In this document: piece after piece, positions 52,112 through 61,069 of the stretch
How positions within the stretch are numbered: the first letter of the stretch is position 1
Layout of the letters: each line of letters opens with the position of its first letter
NCBI RefSeq assembly: GCF_013393185.1
Contig: NZ_QJQX01000042.1
Span: 62,001 to 126,000 of the forward strand
Length of the DNA: 64,000 nt
From: Sphingobium lactosutens
Lineage (GTDB): Bacteria > Pseudomonadota > Alphaproteobacteria > Sphingomonadales > Sphingomonadaceae
Direction of reading: 5' to 3'
The notes under the pieces: generated by a model
Seen by the model: only the letters and a program-made list of their open reading frames with translations
What the model was told of the DNA's origin: nothing
Databases searched by the model: none
Translations under genes and position numbers: made by a program

Positions 52112-52705
52112 TCAGGAATAGATCGGCGCGATGGCGTCCAGCCGGCCGATCAATGTGGGGGAGAGCCGCGCGAGGCTCGCACGGAAGCTGCGATGCGCCA
52201 TGCCCGAGCCGATGAAGGTCCAGCGTGCGGCCTGATGCTGCTGGGCGACCAGAGCTGCACGGATGTGGGAGGGCACGGCGCGTCCGGTCCGCTGCTCCAG
52301 CGCGACGATATTCATCTCGGTCTGCGCGCGCAGCCCATCATCGAGAAAGGCGCCGATCGCGCAATAGCCGTCGAAGGCCGCATGAATTTGGGCTTCGGAC
52401 CGCCCTTCGCCGAGCGCTTCCACCATCAGCGCGTCGAGCCTGGCATGCTGCGCCTCTTCCATCCAGTGGTGGCGCAGCAGGCTCTTGAACAGCGGCTCCA
52501 GCTCGCCATCGTCGCGAACCGAGTCGAGATAATGCGCCTGGGTCATCCATTCGAGCTGCAGAATGAGCAGCGCCACCGCCAGCGGATCATGCGCCAGCAC
52601 AGTGGCCCCGATCGCGTCCGCCGGCCCGATCACCGCGCATTCCTGCCCGAAACCGCGCAGGAATGCGGTACGGAACCGGCGGAACAGGTGAATATGCTTG
52701 GCCAT
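52112..52705 (-). CDS. ferritin-like/diiron protein, function unknown
   Basis: 197 residues, mostly helical. LQLEWMTQAHYLD and HHWMEEAQHARLD give Glu-x5-His and Glu-x2-His metal-ligand patterns, with GLRAQTEMNIVALEQ as a third helix, as in ferritin-like diiron proteins. It is shorter than diiron oxygenases, so it may be a domain-size relative. It lies upstream of OsmC, suggesting oxidative-stress function. Family name not recognised. Confidence 0.65.
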   Translation of the reverse strand: MAKHIHLFRRFRTAFLRGFGQECAVIGPADAIGATVLAHDPLAVALLILQLEWMTQAHYLDSVRDDGELEPLFKSLLRHHWMEEAQHARLDALMVEALGEGRSEAQIHAAFDGYCAIGAFLDDGLRAQTEMNIVALEQRTGRAVPSHIRAALVAQQHQAARWTFIGSGMAHRSFRASLARLSPTLIGRLDAIAPIYS

Positions 52706-52871
52706 GATAACCCTGACGCGGACCGGCTGGGGCCGGAATAATCCTGCCTTTCGTCAGCTTTTCTCGTCCCTCTTCTTCCCTGCCGCGTTGCCGGCCGAGG
52801 TGGAATGGTTCAACGATCTCCAGCGCCTGTCCGCCTCGCCGGAAAATGCCATCCGATCCTTCCTGGATTGA
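52704..52871 (+). pseudogene. C-terminal scrap of an alpha/beta-hydrolase-type regulator
   Basis: The frame from 52728 reads WGRNNPAFRQLFSSLFFP and, further on, PAEVEWFNDLQRLSASPENA, then stop at 52871. This recalls the middle region of alpha/beta hydrolases fused to winged-helix or LuxR regulators (GW-x-DNPAFRQ...WFN-x-LQR-x-S-x-SPENA). The family's N-terminal part and the part after SPENA are missing. It overlaps the start of the diiron-like gene on the other strand, so it is a leftover rather than a gene. Confidence 0.5.
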
Positions 52872-52932
52872 TGATCGGAATGCTCGCTGACAGCTGGACC
52901 GGTAACGGAGGACATGGCGCGAACTGCGAAAC

Positions 52933-53202
52933 CTACATCCTGCGATAGGGCGGTTCGATGGCGATCATGGCGGACCGACGACAAAGCCGTTCCGAATAAA
53001 GCGCGAGAGGGTCAGTCCCAGGTTGATCGCAAATTTTGCGGATCGCGATTTTGATGCGCCTGCCCAGCCTGCGGGCATCAGCAGTGCGTGACAGATCGAG
53101 ATCGTCGGCCCTGACCACGACGCGGGACGTGCCTTGCGCGCCACCGGCCGCCGGTACCGCCAGGCCCATTGCAAGCGGCAGGATCAGTTTCGAAGCCATC
53201 AT
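52933..53202 (-). CDS. UrcA family secreted protein
   Basis: 89 residues from ATG 53202 (GAGGAAAG upstream). Signal peptide MMASKLILPLAMGLAVPAAG ending GAQ, then VVVRADDLDLSRTADARRLG, RIKIAIRKICDQ and ERLCRRSAM: the DLDL start and two spaced Cys are typical of the UrcA family, common in sphingomonads and caulobacters and of unknown role. Divergent genes are absent; the tautomerase precedes it by 83 bases. Confidence 0.75.
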   Translation of the reverse strand: MMASKLILPLAMGLAVPAAGGAQGTSRVVVRADDLDLSRTADARRLGRRIKIAIRKICDQPGTDPLALYSERLCRRSAMIAIEPPYRRM

Positions 53203-53285
53203 CTTTCCTCTCCTCGTCCTCATTGTCCGCGACCAGTGGACTCCGCACCGCATTGCGCGGCTGGGAGTCCGGTCCGGGGGATGGT

Positions 53286-53510
53286 TCAGGCGGCGATCCT
53301 GCCCGCCAGTGCGTGGACGTCGGCCGCGTGCAGCAACTGGCCGCCAATGCCCCAGTCACCCTGTTCGACCTCGTGGATGCGGACCCATGTCACCTGGCGC
53401 ATCGCTTCTCCTTCCACTGCGACCACCGCTTCGGTGACGCCGGAAATAAGCCGCCGCTTTTCTTCGGGCGTGAAGACATCCCGGATGATGTCGATAGTAA
53501 CCAAGGGCAT
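53286..53510 (-). CDS. 4-oxalocrotonate tautomerase family protein
   Basis: 74 residues from ATG 53510 behind GGAGAGACAA; removal of Met exposes Pro1 (MPLVTIDIIRDVFTPEEKRR), the catalytic base of this family. The body IRDVFTPEEKRRLISGVTEA and VTWVRIHEVEQGDWGIGG is typical. Tautomerases ketonise enol products of ring cleavage. Here it stands apart from the hsa operon, next to a winged-helix/TPR regulator that reads away from it, which may regulate it. Confidence 0.82.
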   Translation of the reverse strand: MPLVTIDIIRDVFTPEEKRRLISGVTEAVVAVEGEAMRQVTWVRIHEVEQGDWGIGGQLLHAADVHALAGRIAA

Positions 53511-53644
53511 TTGTCTCTCCTTCATGCTATGGATGAGGCCGCGTTGGCCCCGATGCAGGCACGATAGTCCGCATGGCGATGCGACGCTTGAAGGCCGGAT
53601 AGAGAAATCATGAAGATTCCCTGGATTCCATCGGCTGATGGCGC

Positions 53645-55204
53645 ATGATCTATCTGTTCGACCGCTTCGAACTCGACACGGCGCGCTTCGAACTCCGGGA
53701 CAGCGGCGCTGTCGTTCACATGGAACCGCAGGTTCTGTCCCTGCTCGCGCTGCTGGTTGCGAATGCGGACCGGATGGTGAGCAAGGACGAGATTGTCGAG
53801 AAGATATGGAATAACCGCATCATCTCCGAAGCGGCAGTCGCGGCCCGGATCAAATCCGCGCGCAAGGCCATCGGTGATGACGGGCAACGGCAGCAACTGG
53901 TCCGCACCATCCATGGCAAGGGTTTCCGATTTGTCGGGGAGGTGGGCTTTGCTGGTCCGCCGGCCACCGTTTCGCCCATCCCGGCAGGGCGGACGGCTGG
54001 ACCCCCGCACATGATGGGGGATCGCCCGTCCATCGCCGTCCTGCCATTTCGCCAGATCGGTGCATCCAGCGACGCGGCCTTCCTCGCCGACGCACTCGCC
54101 GACGAACTCATTGCCGACCTTGCGCGCCTTAGATGGCTCTTCGTCATAGCGCGCGGATCATCCTTCCGCTTTCGTCATGACCAGACGGATTTCCCTCAAC
54201 TGGGAAGAGCCCTTGGCGTGCGCTATTGCCTGACCGGAAGCGTCACCTTTTCGGGCAATGGCATCTCATGCCTGGCGGACCTTGTCGAAACCGAGAGTGG
54301 GGGCATCGTCTGGGCGGGGCGATATGAAGATGACGTCGCCAATATCCACGCGATCCGGCGCGAAATTCTGGCCAATATGATCGCCGCGCTGGAGATCGGC
54401 ATCGCGCAGAACGAGGCCCAGCGCGTCCGCTGCCAGGACATGGGACAGATGAGCGCATGGTCGGCCTATCATGTCGGGCTGGACCATATGTTCCGGTTCA
54501 ATCGGGCCGACAATGACATGGCTGGCCGCATGTTCGACCTGGCTCTGGGGGTGAACCCGGATTTCGCGCGTGCCTGTGCGGGCAAGTCCTTCACCCATTT
54601 CCAGAACGCCTTTCTGCGCTATCGCGCCGATCATGCATCGGAAGCGGAAGTCGCCCAAAGGCTGGCGGAAAGGGCCGTGCAACTGGATCGGCTGGACCCT
54701 TTCTGCCACTTCAACATGGGCCGATCCCAATGGCTGAACGGCGATCTGGACAGCAGCATCGATTGGCTGGAGCAGGCCACGAGGATCAGTCCGAGCTATG
54801 CGCAGGCCGTATACAGCAAGGCATGGGCGAAGACGCTTGCCGGGGCGGCCGTCGAGGGGGAAGAAAATGCCCTGCTCGCCCTGGCGCTCAGTCCTCTTGA
54901 TCCGCTGCGATATGCGATGATCGCAACCTGTGCGCTCAGCAGGTTGATACAGGGAGATTATGAACAGGCGGCATCGCTGGCCGAGCGCGCCGCGCGCTCG
55001 CCGGGCGCTCACAAGCATATTGCCGTCATCGCCGCCATATCCACCTTCATGGCCGGCCAGGCCGAAAGCGCCCGTCGCTGGCTTCTGTTTATCCGGCAGA
55101 TGGAGCCAGATTTCAGCGGCCGGGATTTTCTCCGGTCCTTTCCTTTCGCGCCGACGAGCGTGCGGGAAACGATAGAAAGGGCGTTGCGGGATTCAGGATT
55201 CTGA
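53645..55204 (+). CDS. winged-helix (CadC-type) regulator with TPR region
   Basis: 519 residues. Residues 1-100 are an OmpR/CadC-type winged helix (MEPQVLSLLALLVANADRMV, KDEIVEKIWNNRIISEAAVA, TIHGKGFRFVG). Residues about 130-230 match the TolB-N/adenylate-cyclase-associated IAVLPF region, and the rest are tetratricopeptide-like helices (LDPFCHFNMGRSQWLNGDLD). No transmembrane helix is evident, unlike CadC. It probably senses through the TPR part. Divergent from the tautomerase; may also control the monooxygenase operon that follows. Confidence 0.85.
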   Translation: MIYLFDRFELDTARFELRDSGAVVHMEPQVLSLLALLVANADRMVSKDEIVEKIWNNRIISEAAVAARIKSARKAIGDDGQRQQLVRTIHGKGFRFVGEVGFAGPPATVSPIPAGRTAGPPHMMGDRPSIAVLPFRQIGASSDAAFLADALADELIADLARLRWLFVIARGSSFRFRHDQTDFPQLGRALGVRYCLTGSVTFSGNGISCLADLVETESGGIVWAGRYEDDVANIHAIRREILANMIAALEIGIAQNEAQRVRCQDMGQMSAWSAYHVGLDHMFRFNRADNDMAGRMFDLALGVNPDFARACAGKSFTHFQNAFLRYRADHASEAEVAQRLAERAVQLDRLDPFCHFNMGRSQWLNGDLDSSIDWLEQATRISPSYAQAVYSKAWAKTLAGAAVEGEENALLALALSPLDPLRYAMIATCALSRLIQGDYEQAASLAERAARSPGAHKHIAVIAAISTFMAGQAESARRWLLFIRQMEPDFSGRDFLRSFPFAPTSVRETIERALRDSGF

Positions 55205-55425
55205 TCGCGCACGGTTGAAGTCAAACTGTCATTGCCCGATGCCGCGCGATCGGCTTTGCGGGCGGGGTTGCAGCCATGCGGCAGCCAGCCGCGGCCATAT
55301 CCGGAGCGCCCCAATCGCGCATGGCGGTCCCATTGGCCGAAATCACCAGCGCTTGAGCAGCACTCGTTATTCGCCGGTCCGCTCTGGCCCTATTCTACTC
55401 CCGACTTGTTGAGCGAGGAACGGCA

Positions 55426-56778
55426 GTGGTGGAGCAGACAGAAAGACAATTGCATCTCGGCGCAATATTGGAAGGTGTCGGAGCCGATCATAGCAGTTGG
55501 CTGGACCCCGACCTGCCCGGCGATGCCAGCATCGATATCGGCTGGTATATCGAACAGGCGCGGCTGGCCGAAGCGGCGAAGTTCGACCTCGTCTTCATCG
55601 TCGACTCTCCCTATATCACGCCCGACACGGCGCCGCATTTCCTCAATCGGCTGGAGCCGCTCACCCTGCTGTCTGCGGTGGCGGCATCGACATCGCATAT
55701 CGGTCTGGTCGGCACGCTGACCACATCCTATTGGGAACCCTATAATGTCGCGCGCCAGTTCGGGTCGCTCGACCATATCAGCAGGGGCCGCGCGGGATGG
55801 AATGTCGTGACCACCGGCCTGGAAGGCGCCGCGCGCAACTATGGGCGCGAGGAGCATTTCGACCATAAGCTGCGCTATGCCCGCGCCCGCGAGTTCGTGG
55901 AGATCGTGCAGGGCCTCTGGGACAGCTATGAGGACGATGCCTTTCCGCGCGACAGGGCGACGGGCAGGTTCCTCGACAAGGACAAGCAGCATCGCCTGGA
56001 TCACCAGGGCGCGCATTTTTCGGTTGCCGGACCGCTGGCGCTCAGCCGCTCGCGCCAGGGCCAGCCGGTGATCTTCCAGGCAGGCGACAGCGGCGAAGGC
56101 CGTGCCCTGGGCGCGGCGATCGCCGAGGGCACCTTCGCTGCGGCGCAGGATTTCGAAAGCGGGCGGGCCTATTATGCCGACGTGAAGGCGCGGGCCGCTG
56201 CGCTGGGCCGCAACCCCGACCTCATCAAGGTGCTTCCGGGCCTTGTCCCCACCATCGCCGAAACCGACGAGGAGGCGCAGTCGATCGCGACGGCGGCCCA
56301 AGGCGCGCTCGACATCGGCAAGCTGCTTACCCAGGTCGGCCGTGCCTTCAACTATCATGATTTCTCGTCCTATGATCTGGATGCTCCCTTCCCCGACCTG
56401 TCGGGCGTGACGCTCAACAGCTACAAGGGGCAGGCTGAACGGATCATCCGCATATCGACGGAGGAAAGGCTGACCCTGCGTCAGGCCGCCTATCGCTTCG
56501 GGCAATGGAAGTCGGATTTCGTCGGATCGCCGGAGACCATCGCAAGCGAGATCGAACGCTGGTTCGTGGGGCGCGCGGCGGACGGCTTCAATCTGCGCGT
56601 TACCCGTCCTCGCGACTTCGCCCTGTTCCGCGAACGGGTAGTCCCGATCCTGCAGGCACGGGGATTGTTTCGGAAGGAATATGCTCACGACACGCTGCGT
56701 GGCCATCTTGGCCTGCCAGTGCCGGAAAACCGCTATGCCCGTGCATCGCAGGACGCGCAGGCGATCGCCGCCGAATGA
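55426..56778 (+). CDS. NtaA/DszA-type FMNH2-dependent monooxygenase
   Basis: 450 residues from GTG 55426 after GAGCGAGGAA. Long-form luciferase-like family: LHLGAILEGVGADHSSW, LTTSYWEPYNVARQFGSLDH, GRAGWNVVTTGLEGAARNYG and PVIFQAGDSGEGRALGA are the NtaA/SnaA/DszA landmarks. These enzymes oxidise sulfur or amine compounds with reduced FMN. The stop overlaps the start of an AprA-like flavoprotein, giving a three-gene operon. The 221 bases upstream show no clear motif. Confidence 0.88.
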   Translation: MVEQTERQLHLGAILEGVGADHSSWLDPDLPGDASIDIGWYIEQARLAEAAKFDLVFIVDSPYITPDTAPHFLNRLEPLTLLSAVAASTSHIGLVGTLTTSYWEPYNVARQFGSLDHISRGRAGWNVVTTGLEGAARNYGREEHFDHKLRYARAREFVEIVQGLWDSYEDDAFPRDRATGRFLDKDKQHRLDHQGAHFSVAGPLALSRSRQGQPVIFQAGDSGEGRALGAAIAEGTFAAAQDFESGRAYYADVKARAAALGRNPDLIKVLPGLVPTIAETDEEAQSIATAAQGALDIGKLLTQVGRAFNYHDFSSYDLDAPFPDLSGVTLNSYKGQAERIIRISTEERLTLRQAAYRFGQWKSDFVGSPETIASEIERWFVGRAADGFNLRVTRPRDFALFRERVVPILQARGLFRKEYAHDTLRGHLGLPVPENRYARASQDAQAIAAE

Positions 56779-58379
56779 GTGGCCATGACGTCCTGGCGCT
56801 GACCACCGACGTGCTGATCGTCGGCGGCGGCATGGCGGCCTGCTGGGCAGCGACGGCGGCAGCACGCGCAGGTGCACGCGTCGTGCTGGTGGACAAGGGG
56901 TTTGTCGGCACCAGCGGCGTCACGGCGACTGGCGGCCCCAATCATTGGTGGGTGCCGCCCGATCCCGCCAAGCGTGCGCAAGCCGTGGAAGATCGGCTTG
57001 CCCGTGCCTTCGACCTTGCCGAGCGGGATTGGATGGCACGCATCATCGATGAGACATGGCGCGCCTTGCCTGAACTGGCCGGCTATTATCCATTCGATAG
57101 CGATGGACGCGGCGGGACATTCTATTCGGGCGTGCGCGGTCCGGAATATATGCGGGCGCTGCGCCGGTTTGCGGCCGATCTGGGCGTCTCTATCCTCGAT
57201 CATCATCCGGCGCTGGAATTGCTGGTAGATCATGATGGCGTCGTGGTGGGCGCGGCGGGGCATGCGCGGCTGGACGACCGGCTCTGGGCGATCCAGGCTT
57301 CATCGGTGGTTCTTGCGACGGGCGGATGTGCTTTCCGGTCCGGCCTGATCGGGAGCCATGGCAATACGGGTGACGGGTTGCTCATGGCGGCCGAAGCCGG
57401 CGCCGCATTGTCGGGCATGGAATTTTCCGTTTCCTATTCCCTTTCGCCCGCCTGGAATTCGACCCGGACGCTTCCCTATTTTGCCGCCCGCTTCTTCGAC
57501 CAGGAGGGGCGGGAACTGGATGTGCCGCCACCCATGAGCGGTGAAGCCGCGCATTTGAAGGCTCTGGCCACAGCGATGATCGAGGGGCCGGTATTGGCCG
57601 ATCTGAGCGACGCGCCCGCTCTGCTCAAGCAATTGCTGCGCCGTATACAGCCCGCATCCATGCCGCCCTTCGAGCGGCGCGGCGTCGACCTGTTCGAAAA
57701 CCGCTTTCCGATCCGCCTGTTCGGTGAAGGTACGGTGCGTGGCACCGGCGGCCTGCAAATCGTGGACGAAAAATGCAGGACCAGTGTCGAGGGGCTATAT
57801 GCCGCTGGCGATGCGGCGACGCGTGAACTGATCGCCGGAGCCACCAGCGGCGGCGGCGCGCAAAATGCGGCGTGGGCGCTGACGTCGGGACGGATCGCTG
57901 GGCAGGCGGCGGCAAGGGCGGCATCGCAGCGGAAAAGTCGTGCGACGGCCAGAGGCAGGCCAGTAGGCGGCGCCGGATTGCGTCCTGCCGCCGATGCCCG
58001 TCCCATCGACCTTTCGCCGGTCATTCCGGCGGTCCAGGCCAGCACCATCGATTTCGATGGCGCGCTCTGGCGCAGCGAAGCCAAGCTGAGCAGCGCGAAG
58101 GCGCGCCTGGACCTTTTGTGGCGGGATATTGCCGATCATGCCTATGCGACCGGCATCGCCCGGATCGCGTTGCGCGAGCAGGCGGCAATGGTCGCGGCGG
58201 CCCGCTGGGTTTGCGCAAGCGCCTTGGCGCGAACCGAAAGCCGGGGCATGCACATGCGAACGGACAAGCCAGGCCTTGATCCCGCGCTTGGCGCGCGCCT
58301 GCTGACGGGCGGGCTGGATAATGTCTGGACCCGTCTCGAGACGGACATCGTTTCCCAAAGGATCGAGGCCGTCGCATGA
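56775..58379 (+). CDS. AprA/fumarate-reductase-like FAD flavoprotein
   Basis: 534 residues from ATG 56775 (ATGA overlap). FAD motif VLIVGGGMAACWAATAAARA at residues 13-32, VVLATGGCAFRSGLIGSHGN near 180 and AAGDAATRELIAGATSGGG near 340, then a helical C-terminal domain as in the succinate dehydrogenase/APS reductase alpha family. The chain is shorter than true AprA. Together with the following ferredoxin it forms an AprAB-like pair often seen beside sulfur-compound monooxygenases; whether it reduces flavin, sulfite or an organic acceptor is unknown. Confidence 0.82.
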   Translation: MSGHDVLALTTDVLIVGGGMAACWAATAAARAGARVVLVDKGFVGTSGVTATGGPNHWWVPPDPAKRAQAVEDRLARAFDLAERDWMARIIDETWRALPELAGYYPFDSDGRGGTFYSGVRGPEYMRALRRFAADLGVSILDHHPALELLVDHDGVVVGAAGHARLDDRLWAIQASSVVLATGGCAFRSGLIGSHGNTGDGLLMAAEAGAALSGMEFSVSYSLSPAWNSTRTLPYFAARFFDQEGRELDVPPPMSGEAAHLKALATAMIEGPVLADLSDAPALLKQLLRRIQPASMPPFERRGVDLFENRFPIRLFGEGTVRGTGGLQIVDEKCRTSVEGLYAAGDAATRELIAGATSGGGAQNAAWALTSGRIAGQAAARAASQRKSRATARGRPVGGAGLRPAADARPIDLSPVIPAVQASTIDFDGALWRSEAKLSSAKARLDLLWRDIADHAYATGIARIALREQAAMVAAARWVCASALARTESRGMHMRTDKPGLDPALGARLLTGGLDNVWTRLETDIVSQRIEAVA

Positions 58380-58753
58380 TCGCCCATATTTTCGAGGATC
58401 GATGCGACGGCTGCAACAATTGCGTCGCGATCTGCCCAACCCACGTATTGGACGCGGGAAAGGACGGCGCCCCCGTCGTCGCCCGGATCGACCAGTGCCA
58501 GACCTGCTACATGTGCGAACTTTATTGCACATCCGACGCCATCTATGTCGATCCCGACCAGCATCATTTGCATGTCGTCGATCCGCAGGCCATTCTGGAA
58601 TCGGGGCATCTGGGCCGCTTGCGCCATGACTATGGCTGGGGCCGCGAGGCGGGGGGCGATGAGGGGCACCTCAGCGACTTCTGGCGGCTAGGTCCGTTGC
58701 TGCGCGAAGGGGCTGAAATTGCCGCACGTCGCTATGCCGGGAGGAAAGCTTGA
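58376..58753 (+). CDS. AprB-like 4Fe-4S ferredoxin
   Basis: 125 residues. Two cluster motifs are visible: CDGCNNCVAICP at residues 10-21 and CQTCYMCELYC at 42-52, giving two [4Fe-4S] centres with the AprB-type spacing (second motif CxxCxxCxxxC). ATGA overlap with the flavoprotein gene shows coupling. It would pass electrons to or from the AprA-like flavoprotein. Confidence 0.88.
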   Translation: MIAHIFEDRCDGCNNCVAICPTHVLDAGKDGAPVVARIDQCQTCYMCELYCTSDAIYVDPDQHHLHVVDPQAILESGHLGRLRHDYGWGREAGGDEGHLSDFWRLGPLLREGAEIAARRYAGRKA

Positions 58754-58797
58754 CCCGAAACCGTTTCTCGTCGGCGTGACGCCGGCAGGGCGTGCAG

Positions 58798-60234
58798 TCA
58801 GTCTACCTCTTCGGGCAGCGCACCGATGACTGACTTCACCTCCAGAAATTCCTCCAGCCCATATTTGCCGAACTCCCGGCCGTTGCCCGACTGCTTGTAG
58901 CCGCCAAAGGGCATGTCGAAGGCGAGGCCGCCCGCGTTGACGAAGACTGCGCCCGCGCGCAGGCGGCTGACGAATTTCCGGGCATGGGCCGGGTCGCCCG
59001 CGACATAGGCGCCCAGGCCATAGGGCGTGTCGTTGGCGATGCGGATGGCGTCCTCGTCATCCTCATAGGGCATGAGGACCAGGACAGGACCGAAAATCTC
59101 TTCCTTCGCAATCGTCATGTCGGGCGTCACATTGGCGAAGACGGTGGGGCGGACATAGCTGCCGGCGTCCAGCCCTTCGGGGCGTCCGGTGCCGCCTGTG
59201 ACGAGCGTGGCGCCTTCGTCGATGCCGGTCCGGATCAGGCTCTGGATGCGATCCCACTGGCGCTGGCTGACGACCGGGCCGATATGGTCGCCCTCGACCT
59301 GCGGATCGCCGACCTTCTTGGCGGCGAAGAGCGCGCCAACCTTCTGCGCCGCCTCGTCATGTTGCGAGCGGTGGACCAGCATCCGCGTCGGCGCGACGCA
59401 GCTCTGGCCGCTGTTGAGCAGCACGCCACCCACGCCGCCGGGCAGCGCCACGTCCAGCGGCGTGCCTTCCAATATGATGTTGGGCGACTTGCCGCCCAGT
59501 TCCTGCGCGACGCGCTTGACCGTATCGGCGGCATTCTTCGCCACCATGATCCCGGCGCGGGTCGAGCCGGTGAAGCTCACCATGTCGATATCAGGATGTT
59601 TCGCGAGCGCGGTGCCGACACCTTCACCATCGCCCTGCACCAGATTGAAGACGCCGGCCGGCACGCCCGCCGCCTCCAGCACTTCGGCGAAGATAGCGGC
59701 GCAGCTTGGCGCCTCTTCGGAGGGCTTGAGGATCATGGTGCAGCCCGCCGCCAGCGCCGGCCCGACCTTGGCGACGATCTGGTTCATCGGCCAGTTCCAC
59801 GGCGTGATGAGCGCGACGACGCCGATTGGCTCGCGCACGACGCGGTTGCCGCCGATCTTCTCGCTGAATTCATACTCCTTGAGTGCCGCCAGCGCCTGGC
59901 CCAGATGGCCGAGGCCCGATCCAGCCTGCGCGGTCTGGGCGATAGAGATGGGGCAGCCCATTTCTGTGGCGATGGCGTGGGCGATGTCGGGGACACGCTT
60001 CTGATATTCGCCGATGATGCGTTCAAGCAGGGCGATGCGCTCTTCGCGGCTGGTCAGCGAGAAAGTTTCGAAGGCGCGACGCGCAGCGATCACGGCCGCA
60101 TCGACATCGGGGGCCGTGCCGAGGATCAGGTCGGCGGCGCTTTGATCGGTAGCGGGGTTGATGACGGCGATGGTGCGGCCGCCCTGGCTGTCGACCCACC
60201 GGCCGTCGATATAGTGTTGCAGCGTGTTGGGCAT
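58798..60234 (-). CDS. NAD(P)-dependent aldehyde dehydrogenase
   Basis: 478 residues from ATG 60234. [20 protein letters not shown] holds the conserved Asn, [10 protein letters not shown] the general-base Glu, [11 protein letters not shown] the nucleophile Cys, and the C-terminal [19 protein letters not shown] is intact. It is the third gene of a leftward LigF-LigG-ALDH operon. It could oxidise an aldehyde released during aryl-ether or side-chain degradation; the exact substrate is not readable. Confidence 0.92.
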   Translation of the reverse strand: MPNTLQHYIDGRWVDSQGGRTIAVINPATDQSAADLILGTAPDVDAAVIAARRAFETFSLTSREERIALLERIIGEYQKRVPDIAHAIATEMGCPISIAQTAQAGSGLGHLGQALAALKEYEFSEKIGGNRVVREPIGVVALITPWNWPMNQIVAKVGPALAAGCTMILKPSEEAPSCAAIFAEVLEAAGVPAGVFNLVQGDGEGVGTALAKHPDIDMVSFTGSTRAGIMVAKNAADTVKRVAQELGGKSPNIILEGTPLDVALPGGVGGVLLNSGQSCVAPTRMLVHRSQHDEAAQKVGALFAAKKVGDPQVEGDHIGPVVSQRQWDRIQSLIRTGIDEGATLVTGGTGRPEGLDAGSYVRPTVFANVTPDMTIAKEEIFGPVLVLMPYEDDEDAIRIANDTPYGLGAYVAGDPAHARKFVSRLRAGAVFVNAGGLAFDMPFGGYKQSGNGREFGKYGLEEFLEVKSVIGALPEEVD

Positions 60235-60244
60235 GATAATGTCC

Positions 60245-61066
60245 TTATGCGGGAAGGAGGCCGAGATCGGCGTCGGTGGCGGGCGTGCCCCATTTGTCGC
60301 TAGGCGGTAGGGGCCGGCTGTCCCAGGGGGGATCAAGCGTGAAACTGGAGATGCTGCGCCCATCGGGCAGCCGGCCGTTGCCGCCACCCTGGCTATAATC
60401 ATAATAGAGCGTCATCAGCTCGCGATGGCCGTGATGGCGCTGTGCGACGGGGTGCGACAGGCAGGCCTCCCGCCAGCGCAACAGCCGGGTCAGATGCTGC
60501 GGGATCTGATAGCTTTCATAATAGTCGAGGAACCAGAGCCGCTTGAACATCGGCGTGAAGGCGACCTCCGCCCATCCGAACCGGTCGAAGAGGAAATCGC
60601 CGTCGGGAGCGTAGTGGCGTAGAAACTCGTCCAGCCGCGCATATTGGGCATCGACCTCGGCCTTATGCTCGTCACGCTTGGCGGGGTCGCGGTTGAGGAT
60701 CATGCGGTATCCCGCGCCGGTGAACTGGCCGTCGGTGGCGCATAGCATCGCCTCGACCGCATGTTCGAACGGGTCTTGCCGCGCCACCGGCGGATCGGGA
60801 AAGCGATCCTCGACATAGCGCATGATGACCATGCTTTCCTTCAGCGTCTCGCCATTTTCCAGCTCCAGCGCAGGGAGCGCGGTGGTGCCGCGCGTCTTTG
60901 CGAGCAGCCAGTCTGGCCGGGGTTGCGATATGTCGATCTCATGATCGGCCATGATGCCATGCAGCCCCTTGAGGTCGAGCAGCAGCTCGATCCGCTCGGA
61001 AAAGGGGCAGCCGGGGATATGATACATGCGCAGCCACCCGGCGGGCGGTTCGTCTTGCCAGCCCAT
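60245..61066 (-). CDS. LigG-like glutathione lyase (omega-class GST)
   Basis: 273 residues. MYHIPGCPFSERIELLLDLK carries the omega-class catalytic Cys, followed by the LigG-like blocks PRPDWLLAKTRGTTALPALE, FTPMFKRLWFLDYYESYQIP and DYSQGGGNGRLPDGRSISSF, all close to my memory of SYK-6 LigG. LigG removes glutathione from the adduct formed when LigF splits the beta-aryl ether of lignin dimers. It directly follows the LigF-like gene (three-base gap). Confidence 0.85.
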   Translation of the reverse strand: MGWQDEPPAGWLRMYHIPGCPFSERIELLLDLKGLHGIMADHEIDISQPRPDWLLAKTRGTTALPALELENGETLKESMVIMRYVEDRFPDPPVARQDPFEHAVEAMLCATDGQFTGAGYRMILNRDPAKRDEHKAEVDAQYARLDEFLRHYAPDGDFLFDRFGWAEVAFTPMFKRLWFLDYYESYQIPQHLTRLLRWREACLSHPVAQRHHGHRELMTLYYDYSQGGGNGRLPDGRSISSFTLDPPWDSRPLPPSDKWGTPATDADLGLLPA

Positions 61067-61069
61067 GGA

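Noticed and set aside
58754..58797. CGGCGT/GCCG hairpin between ferredoxin and aldehyde dehydrogenase genes as a terminator
   Set aside because: The stem is only four to five base pairs with a GC-rich context; too weak to call.
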